Shown one piece after another: positions 1-8,933 of a DNA stretch of 64,000 bases. A program made the position numbers and the translations under genes. The notes beneath the pieces are model-generated. The model saw only the letters and a list, made by a program, of their open reading frames with translations, was not told the DNA's origin and searched no databases. This stretch comes from Halocatena marina (GTDB lineage: Archaea > Halobacteriota > Halobacteria > Halobacteriales > Haloarculaceae): assembly GCF_023276375.1 (NCBI RefSeq), contig NZ_JALLPK010000001.1, forward strand, positions 496,001 through 560,000, written 5' to 3'. Position 1 is the first letter of the stretch, and every line of letters starts with the position of its first letter.

Positions 1-55
1 TAAACGTTGTCATGGAGGCGAAGAACTTAGGCTGCTTTCGGTCGAAATCGGCGGC

Positions 56-283
56 ATGATCAGTCCACCAATCACACTCCATCGACTACAGACGTGTCAT
101 TTCTGTGAGCGCGTTGTCCGTCGCCACAACGAACTTGATCATGGGATGGCTGGTATTGCGGATCCACGGCCAGCCGTTTCTCTCATCGACAGCGATGGCA
201 GCATCAATCACGCGTGGGTTGCTGGCGCTTGGCCCAAGTTCCCTGACTACAAGGCAATCGAAGCAGCTATCGAAGAACTGTGA
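56..283 (+). CDS. short thioredoxin/glutaredoxin-like CxxC protein
   Basis: A 75-residue protein opening with a beta strand followed by a CxxC pair (C14-H-F-C17), as in glutaredoxins and thioredoxin-fold redox proteins. The C-terminal half (PAVSLIDSDG, then a predicted helix at the end) fits the second half of such a fold. At 75 residues it is slightly shorter than typical glutaredoxins, and the stretch between the CxxC helix and the following strand looks short, so an internally shortened protein is possible. Its TGA overlaps the GTG start of the next gene by four bases, suggesting translational coupling. The substrate cannot be inferred. Confidence 0.55.
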   Translation: MISPPITLHRLQTCHFCERVVRRHNELDHGMAGIADPRPAVSLIDSDGSINHAWVAGAWPKFPDYKAIEAAIEEL

Positions 284-867
284 CCGTAGAACAAGCTGCG
301 ACAGCGATCAAAGAAGATGGTGGATGCGTTATCTATCCCACAGAGACTGTGTATGGACTCGCGGCCGACGCATTGAACCCAGAATCGATCAATCGTGTGT
401 TCGAGCTGAAGGGACGCTCCCGAGACAACCCGATTTCGTTCGCTGTTCCTGACATCGAAACAGTCGATGAGTACACACGACCGACCGACCGCGAGCGCGC
501 CTTCATGAGAGCGTTTCTTCCGGGACCGATCACGGTCGTGCTCGAACGGCGGTCGGGGGCTGGCGTACCGGACGTTCTCACGGGCGGGCGTGAGCGCGTT
601 GGTGTCCGGATCCCAGATCACCCGATTGCACTCGATCTGCTCGAACGCGTCGCTCCGCTCACGGCCACGAGTGCCAACCGGAGTGGTGCTGGGAGCGCCC
701 GTCGCGTTGAGGAGATCGCACCCGATTTCCGAGACGCTGTCGACGCTATTCTCGACGACGGGGAAACACCGGGAAGCGAGAGCACAGTTGTCGATGTTTC
801 TACGGACACCATCCATCGACGAGGAGCCCTCGCAAACGAAATCGAGGCGTGGCTAACCGAGGAGTGA
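280..867 (+). CDS. L-threonylcarbamoyladenylate synthase (Sua5/YrdC family)
   Basis: A 195-residue single-domain YrdC-type protein. It makes threonylcarbamoyl-AMP from threonine, bicarbonate and ATP, the first step of tRNA t6A37 synthesis, in the cytosol. Visible family signatures are YPTETVYGLAADA near the N-terminus, the KGRSRDNPIS nucleotide-binding stretch and TSANRSG about two thirds along. There is no C-terminal Sua5 domain, so it is the short YrdC form. The start is GTG, placed in a GTGA overlap with the upstream stop. The 3' end overlaps by 15 bases the convergent Cas4-like gene. The family call is secure. Confidence 0.93.
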   Translation: MTVEQAATAIKEDGGCVIYPTETVYGLAADALNPESINRVFELKGRSRDNPISFAVPDIETVDEYTRPTDRERAFMRAFLPGPITVVLERRSGAGVPDVLTGGRERVGVRIPDHPIALDLLERVAPLTATSANRSGAGSARRVEEIAPDFRDAVDAILDDGETPGSESTVVDVSTDTIHRRGALANEIEAWLTEE

Positions 868-1500
868 ACGCAGCGAACGCGTCCGTACTCCACACTGTGG
901 ACGGTATTCACAAGATTCACACTTGCTCGTGTTGCGCGTCCGTGATGGCGGTCCATCGACGCTTGCTGCTGTCCGCAGCGCGCGACGATACTGTCCCACG
1001 CGCCGCGCGGTGAGTTCTATCTCGCGGACCACACCGTGTGTCGAGTACTCGATGAACGCTCGATCGACAGGTGTCTCACGCTCCCACGCAAGTGCCTTCG
1101 CAGCTGCGACCGCTCGCACGTTTTGCGGACCCCACACACCTGTTTCGGGTGGCTCACCGACGGAAACGATCGACGGTGCGAGTGGATCTTCGAGAACTTT
1201 GTGGGCGATCCCTCGCGCCTGCCGGCCGGTGAGGAACGTTTCGCGCGACGACGGCTCGCAGAGCGAATCGAACGCATCGATGCGCGCCCGCGCCCGACCG
1301 AGATTGCATCGGTAGGTTACTGGCGTAACGGCAATCGGTTCGGTCTGTAAGCGTCGATCCGGATCGAGCAGCTCCGGGTAGCGAAACGCAAGTTCGAACC
1401 GTTCGTCACGCTTCGGCGGATCGTACTCATCTTCGTGCCACCGATAGTACAGTTTACGGGGGCAGTACGCTGCCAACGCAATGTCAGTGAACGCATACAC
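853..1500 (-). CDS. standalone Cas4/Dna2-like Fe-S protein
   Basis: A 215-residue protein with the four-cysteine pattern of Cas4: C13 in AAYCPRKLYY near the N-terminus, and C194, C197, C203 in a C-terminal CxxC-x5-C cluster, which in the family bind a 4Fe-4S cluster. A GRARARIDAF segment fits the motif containing the first catalytic Asp of the PD-(D/E)xK nuclease fold, and the PQNVRAVAAAKAL helix fits the QxxxY-motif helix. I cannot find the ExK motif expected between them; that place reads IVSVGEPPETG. No cas genes or CRISPR repeats lie nearby, so this is the solitary haloarchaeal Cas4 type, probably in DNA repair or a structural role rather than spacer acquisition. Confidence 0.8.
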   Translation of the reverse strand: MYAFTDIALAAYCPRKLYYRWHEDEYDPPKRDERFELAFRYPELLDPDRRLQTEPIAVTPVTYRCNLGRARARIDAFDSLCEPSSRETFLTGRQARGIAHKVLEDPLAPSIVSVGEPPETGVWGPQNVRAVAAAKALAWERETPVDRAFIEYSTHGVVREIELTARRVGQYRRALRTAASVDGPPSRTRNTSKCESCEYRPQCGVRTRSLRSLLG

Positions 1501-1593
1501 GCGTTCGCGTGGCTGCGTGCTGGCATTTGAATGTTCGGTCGTTCACACATCAGAACAATGGTAAAAATGAAGGGAGAATGAGTGAACGATAAC

Positions 1594-2190
1594 TTAGAGT
1601 GAAACGTCTGTTTCCATCCCTTCTGTCGCCTCGTCGAGGCCGTCTTCTGTTACGTCTTCGGTGTGCTCTTCGAGGTCGGCATCGGTGAGCAACTCCTCGA
1701 ACTCATCCGAGTACCGGCTGTTGACGCGGCGGATCTCGTCCTGCGTCTCGACGATACGGTGGTATTCCCGGACCGACGACTCGGGGACGTCGAGTGCATC
1801 CGCAATCTCGCTGTCCGTCCGCTCCTCGACGAGCAGTCGCCGGAACGCCTCGGGAGCGAACGAAACGTCTGTTTCACGCTCGCGGATGAGATGAAGATCA
1901 TGACGGGCCAGAACGACCCTTTTTTGATCAATGTCGAGCCGATCAGAGAGAGCAGTATCCTCTTCGTCCTCGTAGAATCCACGCACTATCGTTTCGTACT
2001 CGTCGACAGAGAGATCTGTCTCGAACGTCAGCTGCTCGCGCATCTGTTCGATGATGGCACGGAGTTTCCCCTTGATCTCCCGCTCATCTTCTGTGAGGGA
2101 GCCCCGCGACTCTTCTTGTTTCTCTGTAATCGTGTCATCTTCCGTTACCTCCAAGAAGATATCCCGGAGTTCTTCTGTTTTTTCGTTCAT
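1594..2190 (-). CDS. conditioned medium-induced protein 4 family
   Basis: A 198-residue, strongly acidic, helical protein beginning MNEKTEELRDIFLEVTEDDT. The N-terminal sequence and the later segment DALDVPESSVREYHRIVE match my memory of the haloarchaeal family named conditioned medium-induced protein 4 (Cmi4). That second segment looks like a helix-turn-helix, so nucleic-acid binding is possible but unproven. An upstream start five codons earlier exists, but a TATA-like stretch at 2211-2222 lies about 27 bases before the ATG at 2190, the leaderless spacing, so I chose 2190. The molecular function of the family is not established. Confidence 0.75.
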   Translation of the reverse strand: MNEKTEELRDIFLEVTEDDTITEKQEESRGSLTEDEREIKGKLRAIIEQMREQLTFETDLSVDEYETIVRGFYEDEEDTALSDRLDIDQKRVVLARHDLHLIRERETDVSFAPEAFRRLLVEERTDSEIADALDVPESSVREYHRIVETQDEIRRVNSRYSDEFEELLTDADLEEHTEDVTEDGLDEATEGMETDVSL

Positions 2191-2317
2191 CAGGACTATG
2201 AACACAGGATACGAATATATGAATCTGTCCCCGGCGATTTCAATGATTCAAGCATGTACTACCTCCATCCGATCTGAAAGAGTACGTAACGACTCGAAAC
2301 CGCGTCACCGTGGTCGC

Positions 2318-3298
2318 TCAAGCAATCGAGGGATCGGCTCTGTTCATCTGCTCGTCTATTTGTATGCAGTATTCTCGACGATTTGCGAACTGGTCATACT
2401 GGACGCGTTCAAATGCAGCTATCATTGGTGTGTTGTGTGTGTCAGCATCTGCCATGATTCGATCTGCCCCCGTCTTTAGGATGGTCCTTGTCCCGCGTGT
2501 GAGCAACGCATCGACGTACTGTTGTCCACGCAGCTCTGGAACGACACCGATGTATCCGATCGAAGCGCCTGCTGGAATTCTGGTAGGCATGATCACTCCG
2601 ACGAGTTCCTCGTCTGGTGTCCACGCTAATTCCCACCACGATGGGTCGTACACAAGAGACGTGAGACTCTCGAAGTGCGCTATTGCGTCTTCTGCTGGGC
2701 CGACCGTCTCTCGCTGTTCTTGTATTCGCTGATCGAGAGACCCGACTGAGACTCGTCGAATTGCGTCTTTGAATGGGTTTTCTCCTATTTCCTCAAGTGA
2801 TCGATAGGTCAATTCGTGATCTGTAGACGGTGGGTATTCCATCTCCTCTGCTTTGAATTCGAACCGGACGGTCTCGCGGATCTGGCTGAATCCACACTGT
2901 TCTACGAGGGATCTGCGTGATTCTGGATGTGCCTGCCACTGTGGCTGTTGGACAGGGGTATCGAGCACGTATTCGAGTTGTTTTGTACCGAGCGAACGTG
3001 CGGTGTCGAACATCGTATCGAGCAGCACAGTCCCGGTTTCGAACGCGGATGTTCGCTGCCAAGGAAGGTCAAGAAGAATGATGGCAACTGGCTGATCACG
3101 CTTTGGAAGTGTCCAAAATGCTGCACGGCCAACTGGGTGACCGTTACGCTCGGCGAGATAACACCACTCGCGTCGCATCGCACCCTTCGAAATGAGGTCT
3201 TCGACGTACTGTCGAACGTCATCTACATTTTCTGGCTCTGTTGCAGTCCTGATGAATGTCGAGAGTTCATCGGCCTCGATGGGTCGAATATGAGTCAT
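2318..3298 (-). CDS. GNAT-family N-acetyltransferase, probably two-domain
   Basis: A 326-residue protein starting MTHIRPIEADE, a typical GNAT opening. The N-terminal half (about residues 1-150) has strands and the QCGFSQIRE ending of one acetyltransferase domain. The C-terminal half (about 160-320) has IGYIGVVPELRGQQYVDALL, which fits the acetyl-CoA-binding V-x-P-x-x-R-G-x-G/A loop, followed by TPMIAAFERVQY, the usual last GNAT helix. Only the second domain shows the cofactor loop, so the first may be structural or bind the acceptor. The substrate is unknown. A TATA-like TCTAATATTC at 3318-3327 fits a start at 3298. Confidence 0.8.
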   Translation of the reverse strand: MTHIRPIEADELSTFIRTATEPENVDDVRQYVEDLISKGAMRREWCYLAERNGHPVGRAAFWTLPKRDQPVAIILLDLPWQRTSAFETGTVLLDTMFDTARSLGTKQLEYVLDTPVQQPQWQAHPESRRSLVEQCGFSQIRETVRFEFKAEEMEYPPSTDHELTYRSLEEIGENPFKDAIRRVSVGSLDQRIQEQRETVGPAEDAIAHFESLTSLVYDPSWWELAWTPDEELVGVIMPTRIPAGASIGYIGVVPELRGQQYVDALLTRGTRTILKTGADRIMADADTHNTPMIAAFERVQYDQFANRREYCIQIDEQMNRADPSIA

Positions 3299-3691
3299 AT
3301 AGATTCCATACGCTCATGCCGTCTAATATTCATCGACGTAAGAGATCTCAATACATGCTGAACACTGGAGCTACCTCACGAATCACACGTATCAAGATCA
3401 AGAAACCGCTACGGAAAAAGTGCCCGTAGTCTCCAACACGACGAGGTACACCAGTGCGTCGAAATAAGATGGCCGTCAGACCGCGATAACTGCTGTCTCG
3501 ACCGATCGTCTCAAGACAAGCAGACAAACAGCGTCGATCGTTGCAAAGCGAACCGAACAGTCAAACAGCAATAAAAACTGAGGTATCTGTGATGCTCATA
3601 AGCACACTGGGTTCTCACCCACTGAAAACAACTTCAATCCCTGCATAGTCTGTTGGTAAGACTTAACCTTCTCCTTCTATGCTGATAATCC
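3299..3691. other. intergenic region, no gene seen
   Basis: A 393-base spacer between divergent genes. It contains no convincing reading frame. The left end carries the TATA-like element of the GNAT gene, and the right end has a weak TTAACC-type element about 27 bases before the ATG at 3692. Nothing else is recognised. Confidence 0.6.
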
Positions 3692-5833
3692 ATGATACGC
3701 CCGCTACAAGCCGAAACAGTCACTCGTGAGACATTTTGGCTCATCGGACCTGTTGGTGAGGTTGTGTTCTACTATCTTGCCCTACTGACGGTTCTTGTGT
3801 TCTCCTTCGGTGCGTACTACCGATTTTCGCGGTACGCAGAGGGTTCTGAGGATCCATTCGAACGTCTCGATCAACTTCCACAGCGCATTATTCGGGCCGC
3901 AAAGATCGTCGGCTCGAACGAACAGCAGTTCAATCGTGATTTTGTTGGTGGCATGATGCACGCCTTCATCCTCTGGGGGTTTTTGACGCTACTCATTGGG
4001 ACGACGATCCTTGCGATCGACATGGATATCTACCGAAAGCTAACCGCAGCGTTCGGTACGGAACAATCGTTCTTTGTGGGTGATTTCTACCTCTCATACT
4101 CGCTCGTGATGGATGCGATGGGGCTGCTGTTCGTCGTCGGTCTCAGTGTCGCACTCTACCGTCGGTACGTCACGCGCAACGAGCGTCTGTGGGGTCGCCA
4201 CACGAGCTTTGAGGATGCGTATCTCGTTTGGATGCTCTTCTTACTCGGTGTCGGTGGCTACCTCGTCGAGGGTGTTCGTATCCTCGGGGCTGGATTTCCG
4301 GATTTCGAGACAGTGAGCTTCGTCGGCTGGTTCATCGCTGATATGTTCCAGATCGCCGGCGTAACGGCGGGGATGGCTCGTGCGATCTACCCGGCCATGT
4401 GGTGGTCACACGCGCTGCTCGCGCTGGTTTTCATCGCATCGATCCCGCTTGCGAAACCGTTCCACATGGTTTCGAGCTTCGGGAACGTCGTCACCCGCGA
4501 TGAGAAGGCGGGTGTTCGATTGCCGGGCGTTCCAGCCGATGCATCTCCCGATGAGATCGGAGCGAGCACGATTGATGACTTCTCGTGGAAACAGCTCCTC
4601 GATCACGACGCGTGTACGAAGTGCGGCCGCTGTTCGTCAGTCTGTCCTGCGAAGGCCGCTGGTCGACCGCTCGATCCGCGTGATGTCATTCTCGACCTCA
4701 AACAGTACCGCGAGGATCTTGACTCCGGGAACACAGACGAAGTCCCGATCATCGCTGATGGAGGCAACAGTGTCATCGCAAGCGAGACGATGGAGTCGTG
4801 CATGGCCTGTATGGCCTGTATGGACGCCTGTCCGGTCGATATCGAACACGTGACCCAGTTCACGGAGATGAACCGTCGGCTGACCGAATCCGGGCAGATG
4901 ACCGAAACAGTCCAAGAGGCGATGATGAACGTGTTCCAGAACGGCAACACGTTCGGCGATCCAGAGCGCAAACGACCGGACTGGGTTGAGGATCTCGCGT
5001 TCGAGGTTCCCGACGCACGCGATCAATCGGTCGAATATCTCTGGTACGTCGGTGATTACCCGAGCTACGACGACCGTAATCAGAAGGTCGCAAAGTCGAT
5101 CGCAACTCTGTTCCACCGCGCTGGTGTGAGCTACGGAATTCTTTACGATGACGAGCAAAACGACGGCAACGACATCCGACGCGTCGGCGAAGAAGGGCTG
5201 TACGAGATGCTCGTCGAGGACAATATCGCACAGTTCGAGGACTGTGAGTTCGAGAACATCGTCTGCACCGACCCACACAGCTACAACACGTTCAAAAACG
5301 AATACCCAGAATTCGGATGGAACGAAGACGGTGAGATCGATGTGTACCATTATACGCAAGTCGTTCAGACGATCGTTCCGGATCTCGAACTGACGGGTAA
5401 CGAACTCGATTACACAGTCACCTACCACGATCCGTGTCATCTCGGACGGTTCAACGACGAGTACGAGGCTCCCCGCTCACTCGTCCGAGAGACTGGGTGC
5501 GATCTCCACGAGATGCCGCGAAACAGAGCCAACTCGTTCTGCTGTGGTGGCGGTGGCGGTGGGCTCTGGATGGACCTCGAAGAGGAGACGAAGCCAAGCG
5601 AGGAGCGTCTGCGTGAGGCACTTGAGGACACCGACGCTGGTACTGGGATCGAGAAGTTCGTTGTCGCCTGCCCGATGTGCATGACAATGTACGAAGACGG
5701 CCGAAAAACAGGCGACTTCGAGGACGAGATCGAAGTCGTCGGTCTCTCAGAACTACTCGCAGAAGCGGTTACGACGGACGTTGCGAGCGCAAGCGTCGGA
5801 TCCAGTCAGTCCTCGGCTCCGGCCGACGACTAA
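3692..5833 (+). CDS. membrane-bound HdrD/EMO-like Fe-S oxidoreductase
   Basis: A 713-residue fusion. The first ~270 residues form a multi-helix membrane domain like the NarI/nitrate reductase gamma cytochrome b subunit. Next come two 4Fe-4S ferredoxin motifs (CTKCGRCSSVCP at about residue 308 and CMACMACMDACP at about 370). The C-terminal half is HdrD/GlpC-like, with one clear CCG cluster domain: DPCHLGR, then FCCGGGGGG, then CPMC. The same arrangement is known in EtfAB:quinone oxidoreductases (EMO) and related HdrD-like proteins, which pass electrons between soluble flavoproteins and membrane quinone. No etf or acyl-CoA dehydrogenase genes are adjacent, so the donor is unknown. The C-terminal tail is Ser/Ala-rich and variable. 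Confidence 0.85.
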   Translation: MIRPLQAETVTRETFWLIGPVGEVVFYYLALLTVLVFSFGAYYRFSRYAEGSEDPFERLDQLPQRIIRAAKIVGSNEQQFNRDFVGGMMHAFILWGFLTLLIGTTILAIDMDIYRKLTAAFGTEQSFFVGDFYLSYSLVMDAMGLLFVVGLSVALYRRYVTRNERLWGRHTSFEDAYLVWMLFLLGVGGYLVEGVRILGAGFPDFETVSFVGWFIADMFQIAGVTAGMARAIYPAMWWSHALLALVFIASIPLAKPFHMVSSFGNVVTRDEKAGVRLPGVPADASPDEIGASTIDDFSWKQLLDHDACTKCGRCSSVCPAKAAGRPLDPRDVILDLKQYREDLDSGNTDEVPIIADGGNSVIASETMESCMACMACMDACPVDIEHVTQFTEMNRRLTESGQMTETVQEAMMNVFQNGNTFGDPERKRPDWVEDLAFEVPDARDQSVEYLWYVGDYPSYDDRNQKVAKSIATLFHRAGVSYGILYDDEQNDGNDIRRVGEEGLYEMLVEDNIAQFEDCEFENIVCTDPHSYNTFKNEYPEFGWNEDGEIDVYHYTQVVQTIVPDLELTGNELDYTVTYHDPCHLGRFNDEYEAPRSLVRETGCDLHEMPRNRANSFCCGGGGGGLWMDLEEETKPSEERLREALEDTDAGTGIEKFVVACPMCMTMYEDGRKTGDFEDEIEVVGLSELLAEAVTTDVASASVGSSQSSAPADD

Positions 5834-5878
5834 TCGTCTCGCTACTTCTTCGGTTTTCTTTCATCTTTGTTCTACTAT

Positions 5879-6841
5879 TTACTCTCGGAGTAGCGCCACG
5901 CCTGCGAGTGAGTCGCCGGCAACAACCGTTGCCTCTCTTGCGATCCAGTAGAGGATCCCATCACGGTCGGTCTCGACTTTCTGAAGCGTTTCGTAGGTCG
6001 TCGGATCGTACAGGGTACCGAGCGGCGTGTTGGCGCCCACGTACTCGCCCAATTCAGCCCTTCCATCGTAGTGAAACAGCCCCGAATCGGTGGCCTCTAC
6101 TCGCCCGAGATGGTTACGCGCGAGCACACTGTCGCCGTTCGGCTTCGGTTCCTCCGCAAGCATATCCAGCTCGCGGAGTACGTTGAACAGCCCCTGAAGT
6201 CCCCGCTCGATTGCTGATTCGACGAGCTGTTTGTTGTGTGCGAGTTCGGGAGTGATCGTTGGGATGTCCCCGGTGGCGGCAGCGACGCGAAGTTTGCCAT
6301 CGAAGCGGCGTTCGTGCCACTCCGTATCAGCGTTCGCTCCGGCTGGCTCTCCGAGCAACAGCGCTGTCCCGAACGCTTTTGCGAGCTCACGTGATGGTGG
6401 ATGATCTTCCGTGAAGACGACGTGCGTAAGCGTGTCGGGACTCCCAGTGTGTATATCGACGATCGCGTCTGCTTCTCCCGCGTATTCCCAGAGGCGGGCA
6501 GCCATACGTTCGTGGAGCGATCCGTCGGTGTCTCCCGGCCAGACACGGTTCATGTTCGAATTCATCGAATCGAGGCTTCCCGGCGTCGTATAGGAGACGC
6601 GATCGAACGTGATCGGGTTCGCAACTGGAATGGCGATCACCGTCCCGCGGAGATTCGAAGGCAGATCTTCGTGGAACCGCCGCAGCACTTCACTCCCATT
6701 TACTTCACGGCCGTGTTGGGCAGCCTGGACGTAGAGTGTCGGTCCCGGTTCGTCACCCTCGTACGTGTGGACAGTCGTCTCTACGGAGAGATCCGACGGC
6801 AACCGAGCGAGTTCGATTCGTGTCGCAGTATGGGCGGTCAT
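5879..6841 (-). CDS. succinylglutamate desuccinylase/aspartoacylase family zinc carboxypeptidase-like protein
   Basis: A 320-residue M14-like zinc hydrolase. Zinc ligands are visible as H43 and E46 in QHGREVNG and H131 in VDIHTGS. The VANPITFDR and NMNRVWPG segments, with Asn/Arg used for substrate binding, are also conserved in the AstE/AspA family. After the catalytic domain (about 1-225) a beta-rich C-terminal domain (ATDSGLFHYDGRAELGEYV) follows, as in the haloarchaeal and bacterial deacylase branch. The reaction should be amide or ester deacylation of a small molecule; the substrate cannot be read from the sequence. It is convergent with the Fe-S oxidoreductase and divergent from hemB. 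Confidence 0.85.
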   Translation of the reverse strand: MTAHTATRIELARLPSDLSVETTVHTYEGDEPGPTLYVQAAQHGREVNGSEVLRRFHEDLPSNLRGTVIAIPVANPITFDRVSYTTPGSLDSMNSNMNRVWPGDTDGSLHERMAARLWEYAGEADAIVDIHTGSPDTLTHVVFTEDHPPSRELAKAFGTALLLGEPAGANADTEWHERRFDGKLRVAAATGDIPTITPELAHNKQLVESAIERGLQGLFNVLRELDMLAEEPKPNGDSVLARNHLGRVEATDSGLFHYDGRAELGEYVGANTPLGTLYDPTTYETLQKVETDRDGILYWIAREATVVAGDSLAGVALLRE

Positions 6842-6942
6842 ATCAGCTAGAGTGGACTACGTAGTAATGTAGGTATGCCCGCTCGTTGTTTCGATAGCAG
6901 CGATACGATAGTGGTTTTGTCCGCGAATCACAATCAGTAGAT

Positions 6943-7929
6943 ATGGATCTTCGACAGCGCCCCCGCCGCCTCCGACGAGACGATTTCCGGGATCTCGTCA
7001 GCGAAACGAGCTTATCACCGAACGACCTCATTGCCCCTGTTTTCGTGGATGCGACGACCGACGAGCGCGCACCGATTCCGTCGATGCCGGGTCACGAGCG
7101 TGTCCCCGTCAGAGAAGCGGTCAATCGTGTCGAAGAAGTGCTCGAAACGGGCGTCGAGACCATCATCCTGTTTGGGATTCCAGAGTCGAAGGATGAGAAC
7201 GGATCGCGCGCGTGGGCCGAGAACGGCGTCGTTCAGCGCGCTACGCGTGACATCACCCGAGAAACCGATGCCGCCGTCATCACCGACGTCTGCATGTGTG
7301 AGTACACCGATCACGGCCACTGCGGTATTCTCGAAGACGATGCGCGCGAATCACCAACGCTGACCGTCGATAACGACGCGACACTCGATCGATTGGCGCG
7401 TATTGCCGTCTCACACGCTGAATCGGGCGCGGACATGGTTGCGCCGAGCAGCATGACGGACGGGATGGTTAGTGCAATTCGTGATGCACTCGATGAGCAC
7501 GCGTACGAGGACGTTCCGATCATGAGCTACGCGGTGAAATACGAGAGCGCCTTCTACGGACCGTTCAGGGATGCAGCGGACGGCGCACCCGCGTTCGGCG
7601 ATCGACGACACTACCAGATGGACCCTGCGAACACACGCGAAGCACTGCACGAAGCCGCTATCGACGCCGAACAAGGTGCAGACGTACTGATGGTCAAGCC
7701 CGCACTCGCCTATCTCGATGTCATCAGCGCGGTGCGTGAGGAGTTCGATCATCCCGTTGCAGCGTACAACGTCAGCGGCGAGTATGCGATGCTTCACGCG
7801 GCTGCCGAGAAGGGATGGCTCGATCTCGATGATGTCGCTCACGAATCACTGCTTTCAATCAAGCGAGCTGGCGCAGATCTGATTTTCACGTACTTCGCAG
7901 AAGCGATCGCAAGCACACTCTCTGAGTAA
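6943..7929 (+). CDS. hemB: porphobilinogen synthase (delta-aminolevulinate dehydratase)
   Basis: A 328-residue enzyme joining two 5-aminolevulinate molecules into porphobilinogen, the second common step of tetrapyrrole synthesis. The zinc-binding cysteines C117, C119 and C127 lie in DVCMCEYTDHGHCG, marking the zinc-dependent class. The two Schiff-base lysines are K198 in YAVKYESAFYGPFRDA and K251 in MVKPALAYLD. APSSMTDGMV is also diagnostic. Length is normal for the family. hemL and hemC-sumT-hemD lie 8-11 kb downstream on the same strand, so heme/siroheme genes are clustered loosely here but not in one operon. Confidence 0.97.
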   Translation: MDLRQRPRRLRRDDFRDLVSETSLSPNDLIAPVFVDATTDERAPIPSMPGHERVPVREAVNRVEEVLETGVETIILFGIPESKDENGSRAWAENGVVQRATRDITRETDAAVITDVCMCEYTDHGHCGILEDDARESPTLTVDNDATLDRLARIAVSHAESGADMVAPSSMTDGMVSAIRDALDEHAYEDVPIMSYAVKYESAFYGPFRDAADGAPAFGDRRHYQMDPANTREALHEAAIDAEQGADVLMVKPALAYLDVISAVREEFDHPVAAYNVSGEYAMLHAAAEKGWLDLDDVAHESLLSIKRAGADLIFTYFAEAIASTLSE

Positions 7930-8014
7930 GCTTTGGGCTGGTTTTCGTGACATATCACTGTACAGCGCTGCCGATGAAAATCGTTAAGCCAGAACGGGCT
8001 CGATTCGAGCCGCT

Positions 8015-8731
8015 ATGGATTCTGCTGATGAACCAACAGCACAGGACGCATACGACGAGTTAGCCGAAGAATACGCAGCGCGCGTCGATGAAAAACCGTA
8101 CAACGCCGACTTGGATTTTCCAGCGATGACATCGCTCGTGCCAAACGTGGACGGAAAGCGTGTGTTGGACGCGGGCTGCGGGAGTGGCCGGTATTCAGAG
8201 TGGTTGCTCGATCGAGGGGCGGACGTTCTCGCTGTCGATGCGAGCGAAGAGATGGTCCATCACGCGAGAGAAAGAGTCGGTAATCGAGCACACGTTCGTC
8301 GAGCCGACCTCGATGAGCCACTCGGATTTGCGGAAGATAACGAATTCGACGTGATCGTGAGTGCGCTCGTTCTTCACTATGTGGAGGATTGGAGAGAGCT
8401 GTTCGCAGAGTTTGCCCGCATCGTGAAGCCGGATGGTGTTTTGCTCTGTTCGCTCCAGCACCCGATTGACGACTACCGACGGTTAGAAATCGAGAACTAC
8501 TTCGAGGTAGAACGGCAGACAGACACGTGGTCGAGTTTCGGGACGCCAGTCGAAATGCCGTTCTACTGGCGTCCGCTTTCGGAGGTTATCAATCCGATAC
8601 TCGAGGCCGGATTTCAGTTAAAGACAATCACTGAGCCTCAGCCAACGGCTGAATTCAAAGAGAAAAGGCCAGTCAGATATGAAAAAGTGATGAGACGACC
8701 GACGTTCCTCTGTCTCAAGGCATTTCGCTGA
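8015..8731 (+). CDS. class I SAM-dependent methyltransferase
   Basis: A 238-residue Rossmann-fold methyltransferase. Motif I reads VLDAGCGSGRYSEWL (about residues 50-64), followed by an acidic residue at the end of strand 2 (VLAVDAS) that should bind the ribose of SAM, and motif IV-like FDVIVSALVLHYVEDW. The N-terminal YDELAEEYAARVDEKPYN is typical of small-molecule (UbiE/bioC-like) methyltransferases. The C-terminal region, YWRPLSEVINPILEAGF, is shared with many such enzymes. The acceptor is unknown; the gene sits alone between hemB and alaS. Confidence 0.88.
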   Translation: MDSADEPTAQDAYDELAEEYAARVDEKPYNADLDFPAMTSLVPNVDGKRVLDAGCGSGRYSEWLLDRGADVLAVDASEEMVHHARERVGNRAHVRRADLDEPLGFAEDNEFDVIVSALVLHYVEDWRELFAEFARIVKPDGVLLCSLQHPIDDYRRLEIENYFEVERQTDTWSSFGTPVEMPFYWRPLSEVINPILEAGFQLKTITEPQPTAEFKEKRPVRYEKVMRRPTFLCLKAFR

Positions 8732-8900
8732 GTGCGCTCTCTGTGCCATTTGGATGTTCGGACGTGTAAACGAGGGAAACGACGGTCCGTTCTTGAGGCT
8801 GCGTTCGTCGATGCTGGATCAGATTTTTTACCCTTCAATTGGTGTCGGATTCACACTATAACATCCAGATGGCCACAACAGAACGGGGGAACGAGCATCC

Positions 8901-8911
8901 ATCTATATAGG
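8901..8911 (+). promoter_or_regulatory. TATA element of alaS
   Basis: The stretch ATCTATATAGG is centred about 27 bases before the ATG at 8934. In haloarchaea that places transcription start at or next to the start codon, so the alaS transcript is predicted to be leaderless. It argues for ATG 8934 over an in-frame GTG 18 bases upstream. Confidence 0.6.
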
Positions 8912-8933
8912 GATAGTGCTTCAGAAGCGTATC

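Noticed and set aside
247..816. 189-codon open frame antisense to the YrdC gene
   Set aside because: It is a shadow of the conserved YrdC frame, with His/Arg/Cys-rich composition and no family motifs.
853..1500. CRISPR-Cas locus suggested by the Cas4-like gene
   Set aside because: No direct-repeat array and no other cas genes are present in the window.
4637..5440. 267-codon open frame antisense to the Fe-S oxidoreductase
   Set aside because: Opposite to conserved Fe-S and CCG motifs. Its Val/Asp-rich composition arises from GC-rich third positions of the real gene.
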